Positions 35,801 through 45,120 are shown, numbered from the stretch's first letter. The stretch: 64,000 bases of DNA from an uncultured Helicobacter sp. (GCA_944325775.1 CALVBL010000004.1:1-64000); one strand, 5' to 3'. The notes: generated from the sequence alone by a model not told the origin. Program-made: numbers and translations.

Positions 35801-37987
35801 ATTGCGCGTAGCCCAGCTATTGCCAGCTAGCGAGATAGTCGCGTTGCCGTATTTGGTGGTGCTGTTTTCTAAATCAAACCCCCCAGAGTCGATAAAGGTG
35901 TAACGCACGCTATTATTTGCTTGCGAGAGATCCACGCCACTGCCTAGCGCGTTGCTCCCTACAAACACAAAATGCGTCTTTTGTGTATCTGCCGTGATGT
36001 TTGCAGTGAGACTCGTGCTAGCAACCAGATCACTCACGTTGTAGTTTGCTAAGCCCCCGCTTGCATTATTGAATCCCGCGAGAATCTGATTGATCGCGTT
36101 TTGCCCTTGTGTGGAGGCAGAAGTCGTGATACCCGCGCCATAGCCATTAAAAATATGTGTGTAGTTGCTAAATGATCCTTGCGCTAAGCCTGTGGCAGAA
36201 TTTGCGGTGCTAGAGCTAAGATTTGAGTTAAACGCTAAGATTGAGCCTCTAAACCCGCTGATAGATTCGTAGTTGAGGTTGCCCGCGGCGTTGCCATTGG
36301 CGTTGTTAAAGATGATTTGAGAATCCGTACTACCCCCCGTGATAGTCGCTCCTGTGCCCGATCCAAAGTCGTGGGTATTCGCCCCATCAAAGATAAGATT
36401 GACTTTTGCATTATTGCTCAATGTCGCGCTACCGGTGAGCCTAGAGCTCTGCATATCCATAGAGGCGAAGTAGGGCGCGAGGTTGGTATTTGCACTACTC
36501 CACTGCGTGGGATTGGCACTAAAGAGCGCGCTTAGGGTGTTGTGGTTGGCTGTGGTAGGGCTTGGCTGCGAGGCGGGGTAGTCTGATAGATTGAGGTTTG
36601 TCACACTTGTGCCAAAGAGGGTGAAGTTGATTTTAGAATACAAGGGATTTGGCGCGGGGTTGGCTGCAGAGCTCGCGGCGGTAGAGAAGATCGTGCCATT
36701 GAGATTCCCCGCGTTTAGGAATAGCACGCGGTTAGTCGTAGGCGTGGCAGAATCTGCCGAGCCGATAAACTGAAAGCTATCGCTGGGTGGCGTGGTAGAG
36801 TAGCCAAAGCGGTGTGAGTTTGCACCAATGAAGCTCACTTGCGCACTATCATCAATCCCGATGATACCATTTGCGCCACCACCCTGCCCGCTATTTGGCA
36901 CGCCACCTAGATAGCTAGAAGTGCTAATAAGAGAGCTTAGGGCTTGGGTGGTGCCATCCTCTCGCGCGACATTGAGACTTTGGGCAGAGGAAGCAAAAAT
37001 GAGATTGAGGCTAGAATCTGCGCCATAGAGGAGGTTTCCCGCAATGGAGCTCCCTACAGAATCTAAGTGCAATTTAGAACTCGTAGAGAGGTTTGAGAAG
37101 TTAAAGGATTTGGTGCCTAGGTTATAGAGCCCTAGCGTGGTTTTACCACTGCCGATAAGAAACTCAATAGAATCTTGCGTGATAGAATCCGCGCCATTAA
37201 ACACGAGACTTTGCTCATAGCTATTAGCTACTGCTCCTGTGGTGAGGGCGGCATTTTCGCCATTTTGATCCCAATACCCACCGCTAAAGTCAATCGTATT
37301 GCCCTTAAATTGTGCGTGTTCGATGCTTTGCCCAAAGTTTTCAGAATCTAGTGGTGTGCCAAAGACAAAGTCATGGCTATAATAACGTTGGCGTATGTTG
37401 TCATTCACATCGGTGCCGCGGAAGACAAACTTTGAGCGCGCACTTACCGAGGAGCAGCCACCGGTGGTATTGGCATTACAAGGTCCTTGAGTGTTATTAT
37501 CATAGCCGATGATGGAGAGCATCATTTGCCCATAATTTGTCCTAGGATCAAAGAAAATCCCACGCACGATAGAGCCATCATCTCCAGTGTATTTGGTGTT
37601 TAGCAAGACATACTCACTCGCGGCTGTGGTCGTGCTCCCACCGCGGAAGTGTAGCCCTACCTCATCATATCGCAGGGCGTTTTTAGTAAAATCAAGCAAA
37701 ATATATCTAGTGCTATTTGATCCGATAATCCAAATATCGTTGATATTATTGGCATTGATATGTGTATTGTCTTTGAAAAAATAAATATTACTACCATCAA
37801 AGACAAAACCAGCACCTATGCCACCTTGTTGGGTATCATTTTGGTTTCCCCATACATAGAAGGGTTGGGTTGTGTCTTGTGTCCAAAACTCGCTCCAATC
37901 CGTGCTTTGAAAATTGGTAGGGTTAAAATCATATGCCATTAGCATACTGCTTAGCGCAATGCTTACCAAAACCCTTCTCTTACCCAT
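32870..37987 (-). CDS. Giant type V autotransporter with repetitive passenger
   Basis: A 1705-residue surface protein. The start is MGKRRVLVS with AAGGGA before it; a signal ends at MAYD. The passenger (about 25-1400) is a Gly/Asn/Ser/Thr-rich beta-helix with imperfect repeats around an ITGGxxDSxYxF pattern (near 36330, 35620, 35110 and 34800) and many F-x-G-A/S-N/D-S turns. The autotransporter barrel occupies the last 290 residues, with RVGADMLSNFRFG and the closing strand AGFRYNF. A 28-residue Tyr/Pro/Gln-rich tail follows the barrel's terminal Phe. Function is probably adhesion or host-cell interaction; VacA kinship cannot be shown by eye. Confidence 0.85.
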   Translation of the reverse strand: MGKRRVLVSIALSSMLMAYDFNPTNFQSTDWSEFWTQDTTQPFYVWGNQNDTQQGGIGAGFVFDGSNIYFFKDNTHINANNINDIWIIGSNSTRYILLDFTKNALRYDEVGLHFRGGSTTTAASEYVLLNTKYTGDDGSIVRGIFFDPRTNYGQMMLSIIGYDNNTQGPCNANTTGGCSSVSARSKFVFRGTDVNDNIRQRYYSHDFVFGTPLDSENFGQSIEHAQFKGNTIDFSGGYWDQNGENAALTTGAVANSYEQSLVFNGADSITQDSIEFLIGSGKTTLGLYNLGTKSFNFSNLSTSSKLHLDSVGSSIAGNLLYGADSSLNLIFASSAQSLNVAREDGTTQALSSLISTSSYLGGVPNSGQGGGANGIIGIDDSAQVSFIGANSHRFGYSTTPPSDSFQFIGSADSATPTTNRVLFLNAGNLNGTIFSTAASSAANPAPNPLYSKINFTLFGTSVTNLNLSDYPASQPSPTTANHNTLSALFSANPTQWSSANTNLAPYFASMDMQSSRLTGSATLSNNAKVNLIFDGANTHDFGSGTGATITGGSTDSQIIFNNANGNAAGNLNYESISGFRGSILAFNSNLSSSTANSATGLAQGSFSNYTHIFNGYGAGITTSASTQGQNAINQILAGFNNASGGLANYNVSDLVASTSLTANITADTQKTHFVFVGSNALGSGVDLSQANNSVRYTFIDSGGFDLENSTTKYGNATISLAGNSWATRNISVAYTGTLDVSIRNKDTSQGFYNNHLYGATKKDVVLDFGGDIAGNSSGSGSIHKGYITGGTSDSTYIFSNIGGTLNLDKTGEPEHGYSNSINDLPNEQTYVNANNVSDLQKQLILNGILFYVSTDEGRGCKNGTCATIGFRDTNIKGNLSDDSFGIDAVFNTSGNMVENAYTDTNGNKIHIIESGSAKSSTFEGTIGGSSKKRITFIGADSFVRDYANSTKTGLTITGGTIDSQYNFYSVGEFTQEMVDNIVGGGALGSFSFDGNTTIFANIIKGADTKTNSDTESINIGMNVGNSTLSTFTQGVLMQGTLGGTITKNAAFASGSSLIINGGNSSSVYDFSLSGSNGGALIVVKLDFAGSKRVGTDGVFDTTNTNPLHSTIRGLDGLTSIAGTLSNTVIGADSTTTPANQVRFSGNASGVGGHWFVTDSHTIDSLVLENDSTLITGANLRGNTHSSALGIVDLATYDWEGRCHDGTTTCNTAQNATDYDYYELINRDLGAGFEKKTLTIGNATNAYFSSNNGVFKLGLNLSATGEKADEVVIDLSQPNQTIQGSGSRIQLIQSASTASSYQYTNGDKIYVASLTLPSTSGFDTNTFLAEDQYLGLGIFRTELKAERTNNSNTMKWYLDSIQVIDIDNTTLQNEVINPLEGSVLTPYFNLYTETNNMAKRMGELRGANDASGAWVKLIKGALSGTNGYYANNTGVQGGFDKRTDIGNARVYWGVVGSFMNAWGNNHGLSLQSNSFSLGFYRSALFANNSYLDIVGKYIYSQNIYNTSTLSFGGRDTSGVSSAYVSAEYGRRMGLKAVRGMYLQPQAELIAGYIGGQNLRFENSLVALSVDTKSSFALIGRVGADMLSNFRFGNSGGFWRVGASLVKDFTNRSTMTIDDNVQATSARSHTIKGDFRLLLSAGLDMRLSQNSRLYFEVDKSFFGNYNLDYVVSAGFRYNFGTNPRRQAPQSYPNFYDQQYINTYPTGY

Positions 37988-38053
37988 AGAATCCCTTCTG
38001 TATGTAGTCAAACTCTATGGGGTTAAGCAATATGTATTCCTAGTGATTTTTGA

Positions 38054-38078
38054 GCTAAATCTAGAATCGAGATTTAGC
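38054..38078 (-). terminator. Perfect 9-bp hairpin after the hydroxyacid dehydrogenase
   Basis: GCTAAATCT (38054-38062) and AGATTTAGC (38070-38078) form a perfect stem with a 7-base loop. It begins 11 bases after the dehydrogenase stop on the minus strand and precedes the autotransporter, so it most likely separates the two transcripts; a T-run is lacking. Confidence 0.5.
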
Positions 38079-38088
38079 GTCCATTGCA

Positions 38089-39018
38089 TTACCTCACAAA
38101 CTCGGCGATATTTTTCACAACCCCCTCTAATAGCCTCTCCCTAGCCTTATCATACGCCCATGCATAATGCGGTGTGAGTAGAATCTTGTGCGCGATTTTG
38201 GGGTTTAATAGCGGATGGTTTGACTCCATAGGCTCTTTGGCAAGCACATCGGTGCCAAAATATATGGACTTAGATTCTAAAACTTTAGCAATGTCAGATT
38301 CATTGACGATCCCTCCGCGCCCCATATTGAGTAATATCGCGTGATTTTTAAGCAGTGTGAGATTGCCCGCGTGTAGGAGATTGTTGGTCTGTGGATTGAG
38401 TGGGGCGTGGATAGAGATGATGTCGCTTGTGCGTAGGAGCGAATCTAAGTCCTTGTGCGGATAGCCCGCGTTTGTGTTGTTGCCACTGGTGGAGTGGTAG
38501 CTCACCTTCGCCCCGAAACTCTGCGCTAGTTCTGCTACTCTGCGTCCTATCGTGCCTAGCCCGATGATCCCCCATTCTAGTCCATCGATCTCGCGTATAG
38601 GATCCTTGATATGTGTGAAAATCGCGCTCCTACTCCACTCCCCACTTTTACAATATTGATCATAATAGCCTAGATTCCCCAAAAGATTTAGTGCCATCAT
38701 CAGTGTGTGCTGCGCCACAGCGTTGGTAGAATACCCCGCGACATTTTTGACTATAATGCCCTTTTGTTTAGCATACTCTAAATCAACATTGTTCATACCT
38801 GTGGCGGTAATACAGATGAGTTCGAGGCTAGGGAGCTGTGCGAGTAGGTCTGAGTTTAACACGACTTTATTTGTTAGTATGATATGTGCGTCTTTGCAGC
38901 GACTTAGCACTTCTTGTGGGTTTGTGGTAGGGTAGTGTGTGAAATTTCCAAATCGCTCAAATACGCTCAAATCGCATTCTCCCAAGGTCTGTGAATCTAG
39001 CAAGACAATGTTTTTCAT
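38089..39018 (-). CDS. D-2-hydroxyacid dehydrogenase (glycerate dehydrogenase type)
   Basis: NAD-dependent oxidoreductase of 309 residues. The Rossmann motif is GIIGLGTIGRRVAELA; the substrate/NAD segments include CITATGMNNVDLEYAK, the NMGRGGIVNE loop, catalytic Arg in SIHAPLNPQTNNL context, and the final HYAW with the catalytic His. The length and the VLNSDLLAQLP start fit HprA-like enzymes that reduce hydroxypyruvate or act on glycerate. Exact substrate is open. It is divergent from argB. Confidence 0.88.
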   Translation of the reverse strand: MKNIVLLDSQTLGECDLSVFERFGNFTHYPTTNPQEVLSRCKDAHIILTNKVVLNSDLLAQLPSLELICITATGMNNVDLEYAKQKGIIVKNVAGYSTNAVAQHTLMMALNLLGNLGYYDQYCKSGEWSRSAIFTHIKDPIREIDGLEWGIIGLGTIGRRVAELAQSFGAKVSYHSTSGNNTNAGYPHKDLDSLLRTSDIISIHAPLNPQTNNLLHAGNLTLLKNHAILLNMGRGGIVNESDIAKVLESKSIYFGTDVLAKEPMESNHPLLNPKIAHKILLTPHYAWAYDKARERLLEGVVKNIAEFVR

Positions 39019-39087
39019 TATGCGCTCCTTAATGTTTTTTTAGTAATAATAATGCAAAAAGATAAATTTCTTATAAAAGGCAGCTTA

Positions 39088-39948
39088 ATGCAAAAATCCT
39101 ACAAAACCCAGCAAAAAATCGTCAATGTGCTCTTAGAATCTATCCCTTTTATTCGTGCCTTTCGTGAGGAGACTATCGTCATCAAATACGGCGGGGCTGC
39201 TCAGCTAAACCCCGAGCTCAAAGAGAGTTTTGCATTGGATTTGGTGCTGATGTATATGGTGGGGATACGCCCGGTGGTGGTGCATGGCGGAGGTAAGCGG
39301 ATCGATGAAATGCTTGCTAAACTGCAGATAGAGAGCCACTTCCTCGATGGCTATCGTGTCACAAGCAAGGAATGTATGCAGGTGGTGGAAATGGTGCTAA
39401 GTGGTGAGATTAATAAAGAGATCACAGCATTTCTCAATCTCCACGGTGCACACGCAGTGGGCATAAGTGGCAAAGATGGGCTGACACTAAGCGCGCAAGC
39501 AAAGGATAATGGGAAGTTTGGTTACACCGGGGAGATTACCAAGGTGGATACGAAATTATTAGAGAAGATTCTAAGTGAGGGGTTTATCCCCATCATCGCG
39601 CCTATTGCTAGTGGTGAGGACAGCACGGGGTATAATATTAACGCCGACATCGCCGCGTGCGAGATCGCCAAAGCACTTAGAGCGAGCAAAGTGATGTTTC
39701 TTAGCGACATTCCGGGTGTGCTTGATGAGCATAGGCAGCTTATTAGTTCGCTCACACCAAGCTCTATAGAATCTCTGCGCCAAAGTGGTGTGATCAGTGG
39801 CGGTATGATCCCCAAGCTTGAGGCGTGCGTGGGCTGTGTGCGCAATGGCGTGAAAAAGGCGCATATCATTGATGGGCGCATCGAGCATTCGCTGCTGCTA
39901 GAGCTCTTTACCAAAGAGGGTATTGGCACGCAGATTGTGCGTGATTAG
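39088..39948 (+). CDS. argB: Acetylglutamate kinase
   Basis: Phosphorylates N-acetylglutamate in arginine synthesis. The start MQKSYKTQQKIVNVLLES lies after AAAGGCAG; an in-frame ATG 36 bases upstream is too close to the promoter. Motifs: VIKYGGAA, VVVHGGGKRID with phosphate-binding glycines, NINADIAACEIAKALRA and the SGGMIPKLEACVG end. The length is 286. No other arginine gene is near. Confidence 0.95.
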   Translation: MQKSYKTQQKIVNVLLESIPFIRAFREETIVIKYGGAAQLNPELKESFALDLVLMYMVGIRPVVVHGGGKRIDEMLAKLQIESHFLDGYRVTSKECMQVVEMVLSGEINKEITAFLNLHGAHAVGISGKDGLTLSAQAKDNGKFGYTGEITKVDTKLLEKILSEGFIPIIAPIASGEDSTGYNINADIAACEIAKALRASKVMFLSDIPGVLDEHRQLISSLTPSSIESLRQSGVISGGMIPKLEACVGCVRNGVKKAHIIDGRIEHSLLLELFTKEGIGTQIVRD

Positions 39949-40004
39949 CCTCACTTGTCGCGTAAATCGCGCATGAAGTTATGCATTTCTTATGCAAGTT
40001 TTGT

Positions 40005-40010
40005 TACAAT
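40005..40010 (+). promoter_or_regulatory. -10 element of ileS
   Basis: TACAAT 29 bases upstream of the ileS ATG, preceded by TTTTGT. No T-box (the Firmicute control element) is present. Confidence 0.45.
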
Positions 40011-40039
40011 GCGGGGCATTTTGACACACGAGGTATGAG

Positions 40040-42844
40040 ATGGATTACAAAGACACACTGATTTTGCCAAACACTGATTTCCCTATGCGTGGGAATCTCC
40101 CCCAAAACGAGCCAGCGATGTATCAAAAGTGGCGCGAGGATAGAATCTATGCGCGTATGCGCGCTGCCAATACCAAGAGATTAGATTCACACACAGATGT
40201 AAGCGCGGTGGCTTCTAGCTTTACGTTACATGATGGACCTCCCTATGCTAATGGGCATATCCACATCGGACACGCGCTCAATAAGATTCTAAAAGATATA
40301 GTGGTGAAGCTTCATTATTTCCAAGGGTGTGAGATTGCCTATACGCCCGGCTGGGATTGCCACGGACTGCCTATCGAGCAAAAGGTGGAGGAGAAAATCA
40401 CCAAAGCCAAAAAAGATACTTTGCCAAAGACACAAATTCGCGAGCTATGCCGCGAATGGGCGCGGGAGTTTATTGAGATTCAGAGTGGGGAATTTCAGGA
40501 TTTGGGCGTTTTGGGGGATTTTGAGAAACCTTACAAAACCATGGATTTTGCCTTTGAGGCGGAGATCTATCGTGCCCTGTGTGAGATCGCTAAGCAGGGA
40601 TTGCTCATAGAGCGTAGCAAGCCGGTGTTTTGGAGCTGGGCAGCAAAGAGTGCGCTAGCCGAAGCCGAAGTGGAATATCAAGATAAAGAGGACTATTCGA
40701 TATTTGTGGGATTTGATCTAAGCGCGCAATCTTGCCAAAAGCTTGGTGTAGATCGCGCTAAAGCCGTGATTTGGACGACCACGCCTTGGACACTGCCGGC
40801 AAACCAAGCCATCTGTCTCAATGCTAATGAGCAATATGCCATCACCACTGAAGGCTACATCATCGCTAAGCCCCTGTTGCAGAGCCTTGTAGAGATTGGC
40901 ATTACCAAAGGTGAGATCGCTAAAACCTATAAGGGAGAGGAGTTTGAGAATCTTGAGGCGATAAATCCGCTAAATGGCAGAATCTCACGATTGATTTTGG
41001 GTGATCATGTGCTGATGAGTGGCGGGAGTGGGCTAGTGCATAGTGCGCCCGGGCATGGCGAGGAGGACTACTACGCGTGTCTGAAGTATGATATGGAAGT
41101 GCTTATGCCTGTCGATGATGATGGCTGCTATGATGAGACGCTTAAAACCAAAGGGCTTTTGCGTGATGAGGTGGTGGATTCACTCGTTGGGGTGCATGTC
41201 TTTAAGGCAAATGAGAGGATTTTGGAACTCTTAGGCGATAGTCTCTTGCATGCTTCTAGATTCATACACTCTTATCCATTTTGCTGGCGCACGCACAAGC
41301 CTGTGATTTACCGCGCGACTAAGCAGTGGTTTATCCTTATGGACAAGCCCTTTGGCACTCATGGCAAGACTCTGCGCGAGGTGGCATTAAGCGAGCTAGA
41401 AAAGGTGCGATTTTACCCAGAGCATGGGCGCAATAGAATCACCTCAATGATCCAAAACCGCCCAGATTGGTGTATCTCTAGGCAGCGGGATTGGGGCGTG
41501 CCTATCGCGTTTTTTAAAGACAAGCGCACGGGCGAGACACTGCTAGATTCAGAAGTATTGGAGTTTGTCGCACAGGTCTTTGAGAGTGAGGGCTGTGATG
41601 CGTGGTGGAGTAGGAGCGTAGAAGAGCTGCTCCCACCTAGCTATCGTGCCAATAGCGCGCATTATGAGAAGATTCACCATATTCTTGATGTGTGGTTTGA
41701 TAGTGGTAGCACTTGGAGAGCCGTGCTCCAATCGCGCGAATACGACGCAGGGGAGTATCCAGCGAGTATGTATCTAGAGGGGAGTGATCAACACCGCGGG
41801 TGGTTTCAAAGCTCACTGCTTGTGAGCTGTGCCATACACGCAAAAGCCCCATACACGAGTATCCTCACGCATGGATTTACGATGGATGAGCATGGCGAGA
41901 AAATGAGTAAATCCAAGGGCAATGTCATCGCACCCCAAGAGATTCTAAGACGCTATGGGAGCGATATTTTGCGGCTGTGGGTGGCACTTAGTGACTACCA
42001 AAACGATCAGAGAATCTCTGATAATATCCTCAAGCAAGTGAGCGAGCAGTATAAAAAAATCCGCAACACCATACGCTTTTTGCTTGCTAATACGCAGGAT
42101 TTGAGCGAGATCACACCGCTAGATTCAGAGATTGACCGCTATATTATTTGGTTGGCAAATGACGAGCTGGAGCAGGCACTTAGGCTATTTTTAGAATACG
42201 AGTTTGCCAAGGGCTTTAGTGTGATTATGAACTTTGTGAGCACGCATCTAAGTGGCGTGTATATGGATTTGTGCAAGGATAGCTTGTATTGTGATGGACT
42301 AGATTCTGCGCGGAGAAAATCTATCCAAAGCACAATGGCGTTTATCCTCAAAAAACTCCTTTTTGTCATCGCGCCTACGCTCACCTACACCGCGTATGAA
42401 GCCTTTAGCTATGCTAACGCACACATTAAGAGTGAGACAAGCGATGTGTTTAGCTTGAGAAATCCAGACATAGCAGAGGTTATCGGGGCGCACAGACCAA
42501 AGGCAGATTTTGATCGATTGATGAAAATCCGCGAGAGCTTTGGTGTTGGCGTAGATTCGCTGAAAAAAGAGAAAATCATCAAATCTTCCCTAGAGCTTTG
42601 CGTGGTAAGTTATAATGCTAATGAGTTTAGCGAGCTTGATAGGTGGCTGATTGTCAGCAGCTGGAGTGGCAGTGAAGAAGGACTTGAAGTTTTAAAAAGC
42701 TTTGAGGTGGAGCTAGAGGGCAAAAGCGAGCGCTTTTTAATCGCGCGCTCTAGGGCGCATAAATGCCCGCGTTGCTGGCAGTTTGTCGCACAAAGCGAGG
42801 AATCTCTCTGTGCGCGCTGCCAACAAGTTATTGACACGCTCTAG
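40040..42844 (+). CDS. ileS: Isoleucyl-tRNA synthetase
   Basis: A class I synthetase of 934 residues, the normal bacterial length. The HIGH signature is HIHIGHALN in PPYANGHIHIGH, the KMSKS signature is EKMSKSKGN, and the editing domain shows WTTTPWTLPANQA. The C-terminal zinc finger is CPRCW...CARC, marking the bacterial (mupirocin-sensitive) type. It is followed after 10 bases by a small membrane protein and the vWA operon, which may share its transcript. Confidence 0.97.
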   Translation: MDYKDTLILPNTDFPMRGNLPQNEPAMYQKWREDRIYARMRAANTKRLDSHTDVSAVASSFTLHDGPPYANGHIHIGHALNKILKDIVVKLHYFQGCEIAYTPGWDCHGLPIEQKVEEKITKAKKDTLPKTQIRELCREWAREFIEIQSGEFQDLGVLGDFEKPYKTMDFAFEAEIYRALCEIAKQGLLIERSKPVFWSWAAKSALAEAEVEYQDKEDYSIFVGFDLSAQSCQKLGVDRAKAVIWTTTPWTLPANQAICLNANEQYAITTEGYIIAKPLLQSLVEIGITKGEIAKTYKGEEFENLEAINPLNGRISRLILGDHVLMSGGSGLVHSAPGHGEEDYYACLKYDMEVLMPVDDDGCYDETLKTKGLLRDEVVDSLVGVHVFKANERILELLGDSLLHASRFIHSYPFCWRTHKPVIYRATKQWFILMDKPFGTHGKTLREVALSELEKVRFYPEHGRNRITSMIQNRPDWCISRQRDWGVPIAFFKDKRTGETLLDSEVLEFVAQVFESEGCDAWWSRSVEELLPPSYRANSAHYEKIHHILDVWFDSGSTWRAVLQSREYDAGEYPASMYLEGSDQHRGWFQSSLLVSCAIHAKAPYTSILTHGFTMDEHGEKMSKSKGNVIAPQEILRRYGSDILRLWVALSDYQNDQRISDNILKQVSEQYKKIRNTIRFLLANTQDLSEITPLDSEIDRYIIWLANDELEQALRLFLEYEFAKGFSVIMNFVSTHLSGVYMDLCKDSLYCDGLDSARRKSIQSTMAFILKKLLFVIAPTLTYTAYEAFSYANAHIKSETSDVFSLRNPDIAEVIGAHRPKADFDRLMKIRESFGVGVDSLKKEKIIKSSLELCVVSYNANEFSELDRWLIVSSWSGSEEGLEVLKSFEVELEGKSERFLIARSRAHKCPRCWQFVAQSEESLCARCQQVIDTL

Positions 42845-42854
42845 GATTTAAGTG

Positions 42855-42980
42855 ATGAGAGAGGTGTTTGACCTTAGCCAGCCATTTGGGTATTTTGAAG
42901 CCTTTAGCACGATTATTGTCGTGTGCAGCGTGGCGTTCGTGAGCTTTTTGGTGTTGCGATATTTTAGACCTAAAAAATAG
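42855..42980 (+). CDS. 41-residue single-pass membrane protein
   Basis: ATG 42855 opens a frame of 41 codons: MREVFDLSQPFGYFEAF, a hydrophobic helix TIIVVCSVAFVSFLVLRY, and a short basic end FRPKK. Positive-inside topology would put the C-terminus in the cytoplasm. It lies 10 bases after ileS and 2 bases before the next gene, so it is very likely translated as the first member of the vWA operon. No homologue is recognised; it is too short for usual gene finders. Confidence 0.65.
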   Translation: MREVFDLSQPFGYFEAFSTIIVVCSVAFVSFLVLRYFRPKK

Positions 42981-42982
42981 CA

Positions 42983-43339
42983 ATGCACGAGCTTGCCGAT
43001 ATTTTCGAGCCTATCACGCCTTGGGGCTTGCCCCTTGTCATCGTGGGGCTGTGTATCCTCATCGTGTGCTTATCTTGCGCGTGGTTTGTGCTAAGCAAGA
43101 GAAAAAATCCGATCATAAAACAGCTACAATCCCTTGATGTGCGAGATTCTAAGCGTTTTGCTAAAGATTTTGGCGCACTCATCACTAAGGCTAGAGAATC
43201 TAAGATTCTTAAACTCTCCACACTCACGCAGCTAGAGGAGTTTTCTAGGGATCTTGATGTTTATAAATTCGCCCCTACTCCTCCCCCGTTAGATTCACAC
43301 CTCATCGCTCGATACCAACGCATTTGTGAGATTCTATGA
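42983..43339 (+). CDS. Membrane protein of the vWA operon
   Basis: A 118-residue protein with an N-terminal membrane helix (about residues 15-37, LPLVIVGLCILIVCLSCAWFV) and a soluble helical remainder. The position immediately before a BatA-like gene and the layout (one helix then a helical domain) resemble the DUF4381-type component of aerotolerance (Bat) operons. Its TGA overlaps the ATG of the next gene (ATGA), which indicates coupled translation. Confidence 0.65.
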   Translation: MHELADIFEPITPWGLPLVIVGLCILIVCLSCAWFVLSKRKNPIIKQLQSLDVRDSKRFAKDFGALITKARESKILKLSTLTQLEEFSRDLDVYKFAPTPPPLDSHLIARYQRICEIL

Positions 43340-44265
43340 GTTTTGCCTATCCGATCGCGTGGCTTGTGCTGGTGGTGTTTGCTCTGGCGCAGTGGCTGCT
43401 TGGTAGGCAGCGCATACGCGTGTATGTGCCTGATATCGCGCTGGTGCGAAGGCGCAAGAAGCCTCGTTGGCTAGAGATTGTGAAGTTTGTTGGGATTGCT
43501 TGTATAGTGTGTGTGCTCTCTAAGCCCCTGTGGCAGATAGATGATCGCCTTTCTCCGCTGACACAGAGCCAAATCGCGCTGGTGCTTGATACAAGCTTTT
43601 CGATGGAGGCGGTGGATTTCAGCCACACGGGCGAAAACCGCCTCGAAGTGCTAAAAAGACTTAGCAAGGATTTTATCGATAGCAATCCTTACGATAGTAT
43701 GCTCATCGTGGCATTTGGGGAGCACACACTGGTGCTAAATGCCCTCACACAAGATCGGGAATTTTTGCATTATGTGATCGATAGCCTCACGCTTGGACTT
43801 GCTGGGGGCAAGACAGCGATCAATAATGCACTTGTGCGCACGATCTATGCGCTTATGGAGTTTGATAGCACGCAGGATATTCAGAGTTTTTTGGAGAGGC
43901 GCGATGATGAGAAGATTGAGCGCAGCATTATCCTGCTTACCGATGGATTTGATACGGATTCAAATATTCGCACCGATGAGATGATCGACCTAGCGATCAA
44001 ATCGGGTGTGAGAATCTACCCTATTAATATCAGTGATGGCGGTGATATGCAAAGCCTAGATTTTATCGCGAAAACAAGCGGGGGTAAGGCATTTAGCGCG
44101 ATCAATGAGAGTGAGCTTGCGGAAGTCTATGAGCGTATCGGCGAGATCACGCCCCACACGATTATGAAGCCCTATAGCTATGATATGAGTATCGTGGTAT
44201 TGGGGTTTGGGATCGTGCTACTAGGTGTGTGGGGGTATTTTGAGCTATGGCGCAGAGGGCGGTGA
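43336..44265 (+). CDS. BatA-like vWA membrane protein
   Basis: A 309-residue protein with two N-terminal membrane helices, a von Willebrand A domain and a C-terminal membrane helix (VVLGFGIVLLGVWGYF). The metal-ion-dependent adhesion site is intact: DTSFS (DxSxS), the Thr in GGKTAIN, and the Asp in LLTDGFD. Bat proteins scaffold periplasmic or membrane complexes under oxidative stress. The usual MoxR ATPase and DUF58 genes are not upstream; ileS is. Confidence 0.85.
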   Translation: MSFAYPIAWLVLVVFALAQWLLGRQRIRVYVPDIALVRRRKKPRWLEIVKFVGIACIVCVLSKPLWQIDDRLSPLTQSQIALVLDTSFSMEAVDFSHTGENRLEVLKRLSKDFIDSNPYDSMLIVAFGEHTLVLNALTQDREFLHYVIDSLTLGLAGGKTAINNALVRTIYALMEFDSTQDIQSFLERRDDEKIERSIILLTDGFDTDSNIRTDEMIDLAIKSGVRIYPINISDGGDMQSLDFIAKTSGGKAFSAINESELAEVYERIGEITPHTIMKPYSYDMSIVVLGFGIVLLGVWGYFELWRRGR

Positions 44266-44266
44266 G

Positions 44267-45094
44267 ATGGCGATATTTGTTTTTTTGTGTGTGTGCGTGG
44301 TGAGCATAGTGATCCTTGGTTACCGATACCAGAGGCGTGATTTTTTCACCATAGCGGCGATGGTGTGCTTTTGTCTTGGTGGGGTGCAAATCCTACTTTT
44401 TGAATCCATCATACCCCGTGAGAGTGCTAAAGTGGTGTTTGTGCTTGATGTCTCTAAGTCTATGCAGGCGCGCGATATTTATCCATCGCGCCTAAGCTTT
44501 GCGATCAAAAAACTTCAGATTCTACTACGCACACACAAGCCTTGCTCGAGTATCGTGATTTTTGCACAAAATGCGTATTTGTTTTCGCCATTTAGCTGTG
44601 ATTATCTCACGCAAATCCATCAATTACAAAAGCTAGATTCTAGCGGGCTTCCATGGCGTGATGGCGTGTTTGAGAGCGCACTAGATTCTGGTGCGAGCAA
44701 TGGAGCACTAGCGCTAGAGGCGGCTAGATTCTATGGGGAAAATATCATAGTGCTTAGCGATGGCGAGTTTGTGCCTAAAGACGCAACTTTGTGGCTTTTT
44801 GCCACACCGCAAGGAAGTGTGATCGAGATAGATTCTGCACTTTTGTATGATGAATCTGGCAATATCGTGCGCACTGCTCCCCTACCTGAAGCGATGGCGG
44901 GGGCGGTGGAGTTTGCTTATAGCAACAAAGACATACAGACAATTTCTAAGATTCTGGGCAAAAACACATCCGCTAGAGAGCAGGGCTTTGGCTTTGGGCG
45001 CGCGAGTATCGCACTTGGGCTTGTATTGTTGTTTGTAAGCTTGTATGGGGCAAAATTGCGTTATCATATACGCAAAATACAGAAGCGAATATGA
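44267..45094 (+). CDS. BatB-like vWA membrane protein
   Basis: A 275-residue partner of the preceding gene, starting one base after its stop (MAIFVFLCVC). Two N-terminal membrane helices, then a vWA domain with DVSKS as the metal motif, and a C-terminal membrane helix (ASIALGLVLLFVSLYGAKL). The Asp in LSDGEF is in the position of the third MIDAS loop. It should form a complex with the BatA-like protein. Confidence 0.82.
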   Translation: MAIFVFLCVCVVSIVILGYRYQRRDFFTIAAMVCFCLGGVQILLFESIIPRESAKVVFVLDVSKSMQARDIYPSRLSFAIKKLQILLRTHKPCSSIVIFAQNAYLFSPFSCDYLTQIHQLQKLDSSGLPWRDGVFESALDSGASNGALALEAARFYGENIIVLSDGEFVPKDATLWLFATPQGSVIEIDSALLYDESGNIVRTAPLPEAMAGAVEFAYSNKDIQTISKILGKNTSAREQGFGFGRASIALGLVLLFVSLYGAKLRYHIRKIQKRI

Positions 45095-45120
45095 TGTGAG
45101 ATTTAAATAAAAGGATTGGT

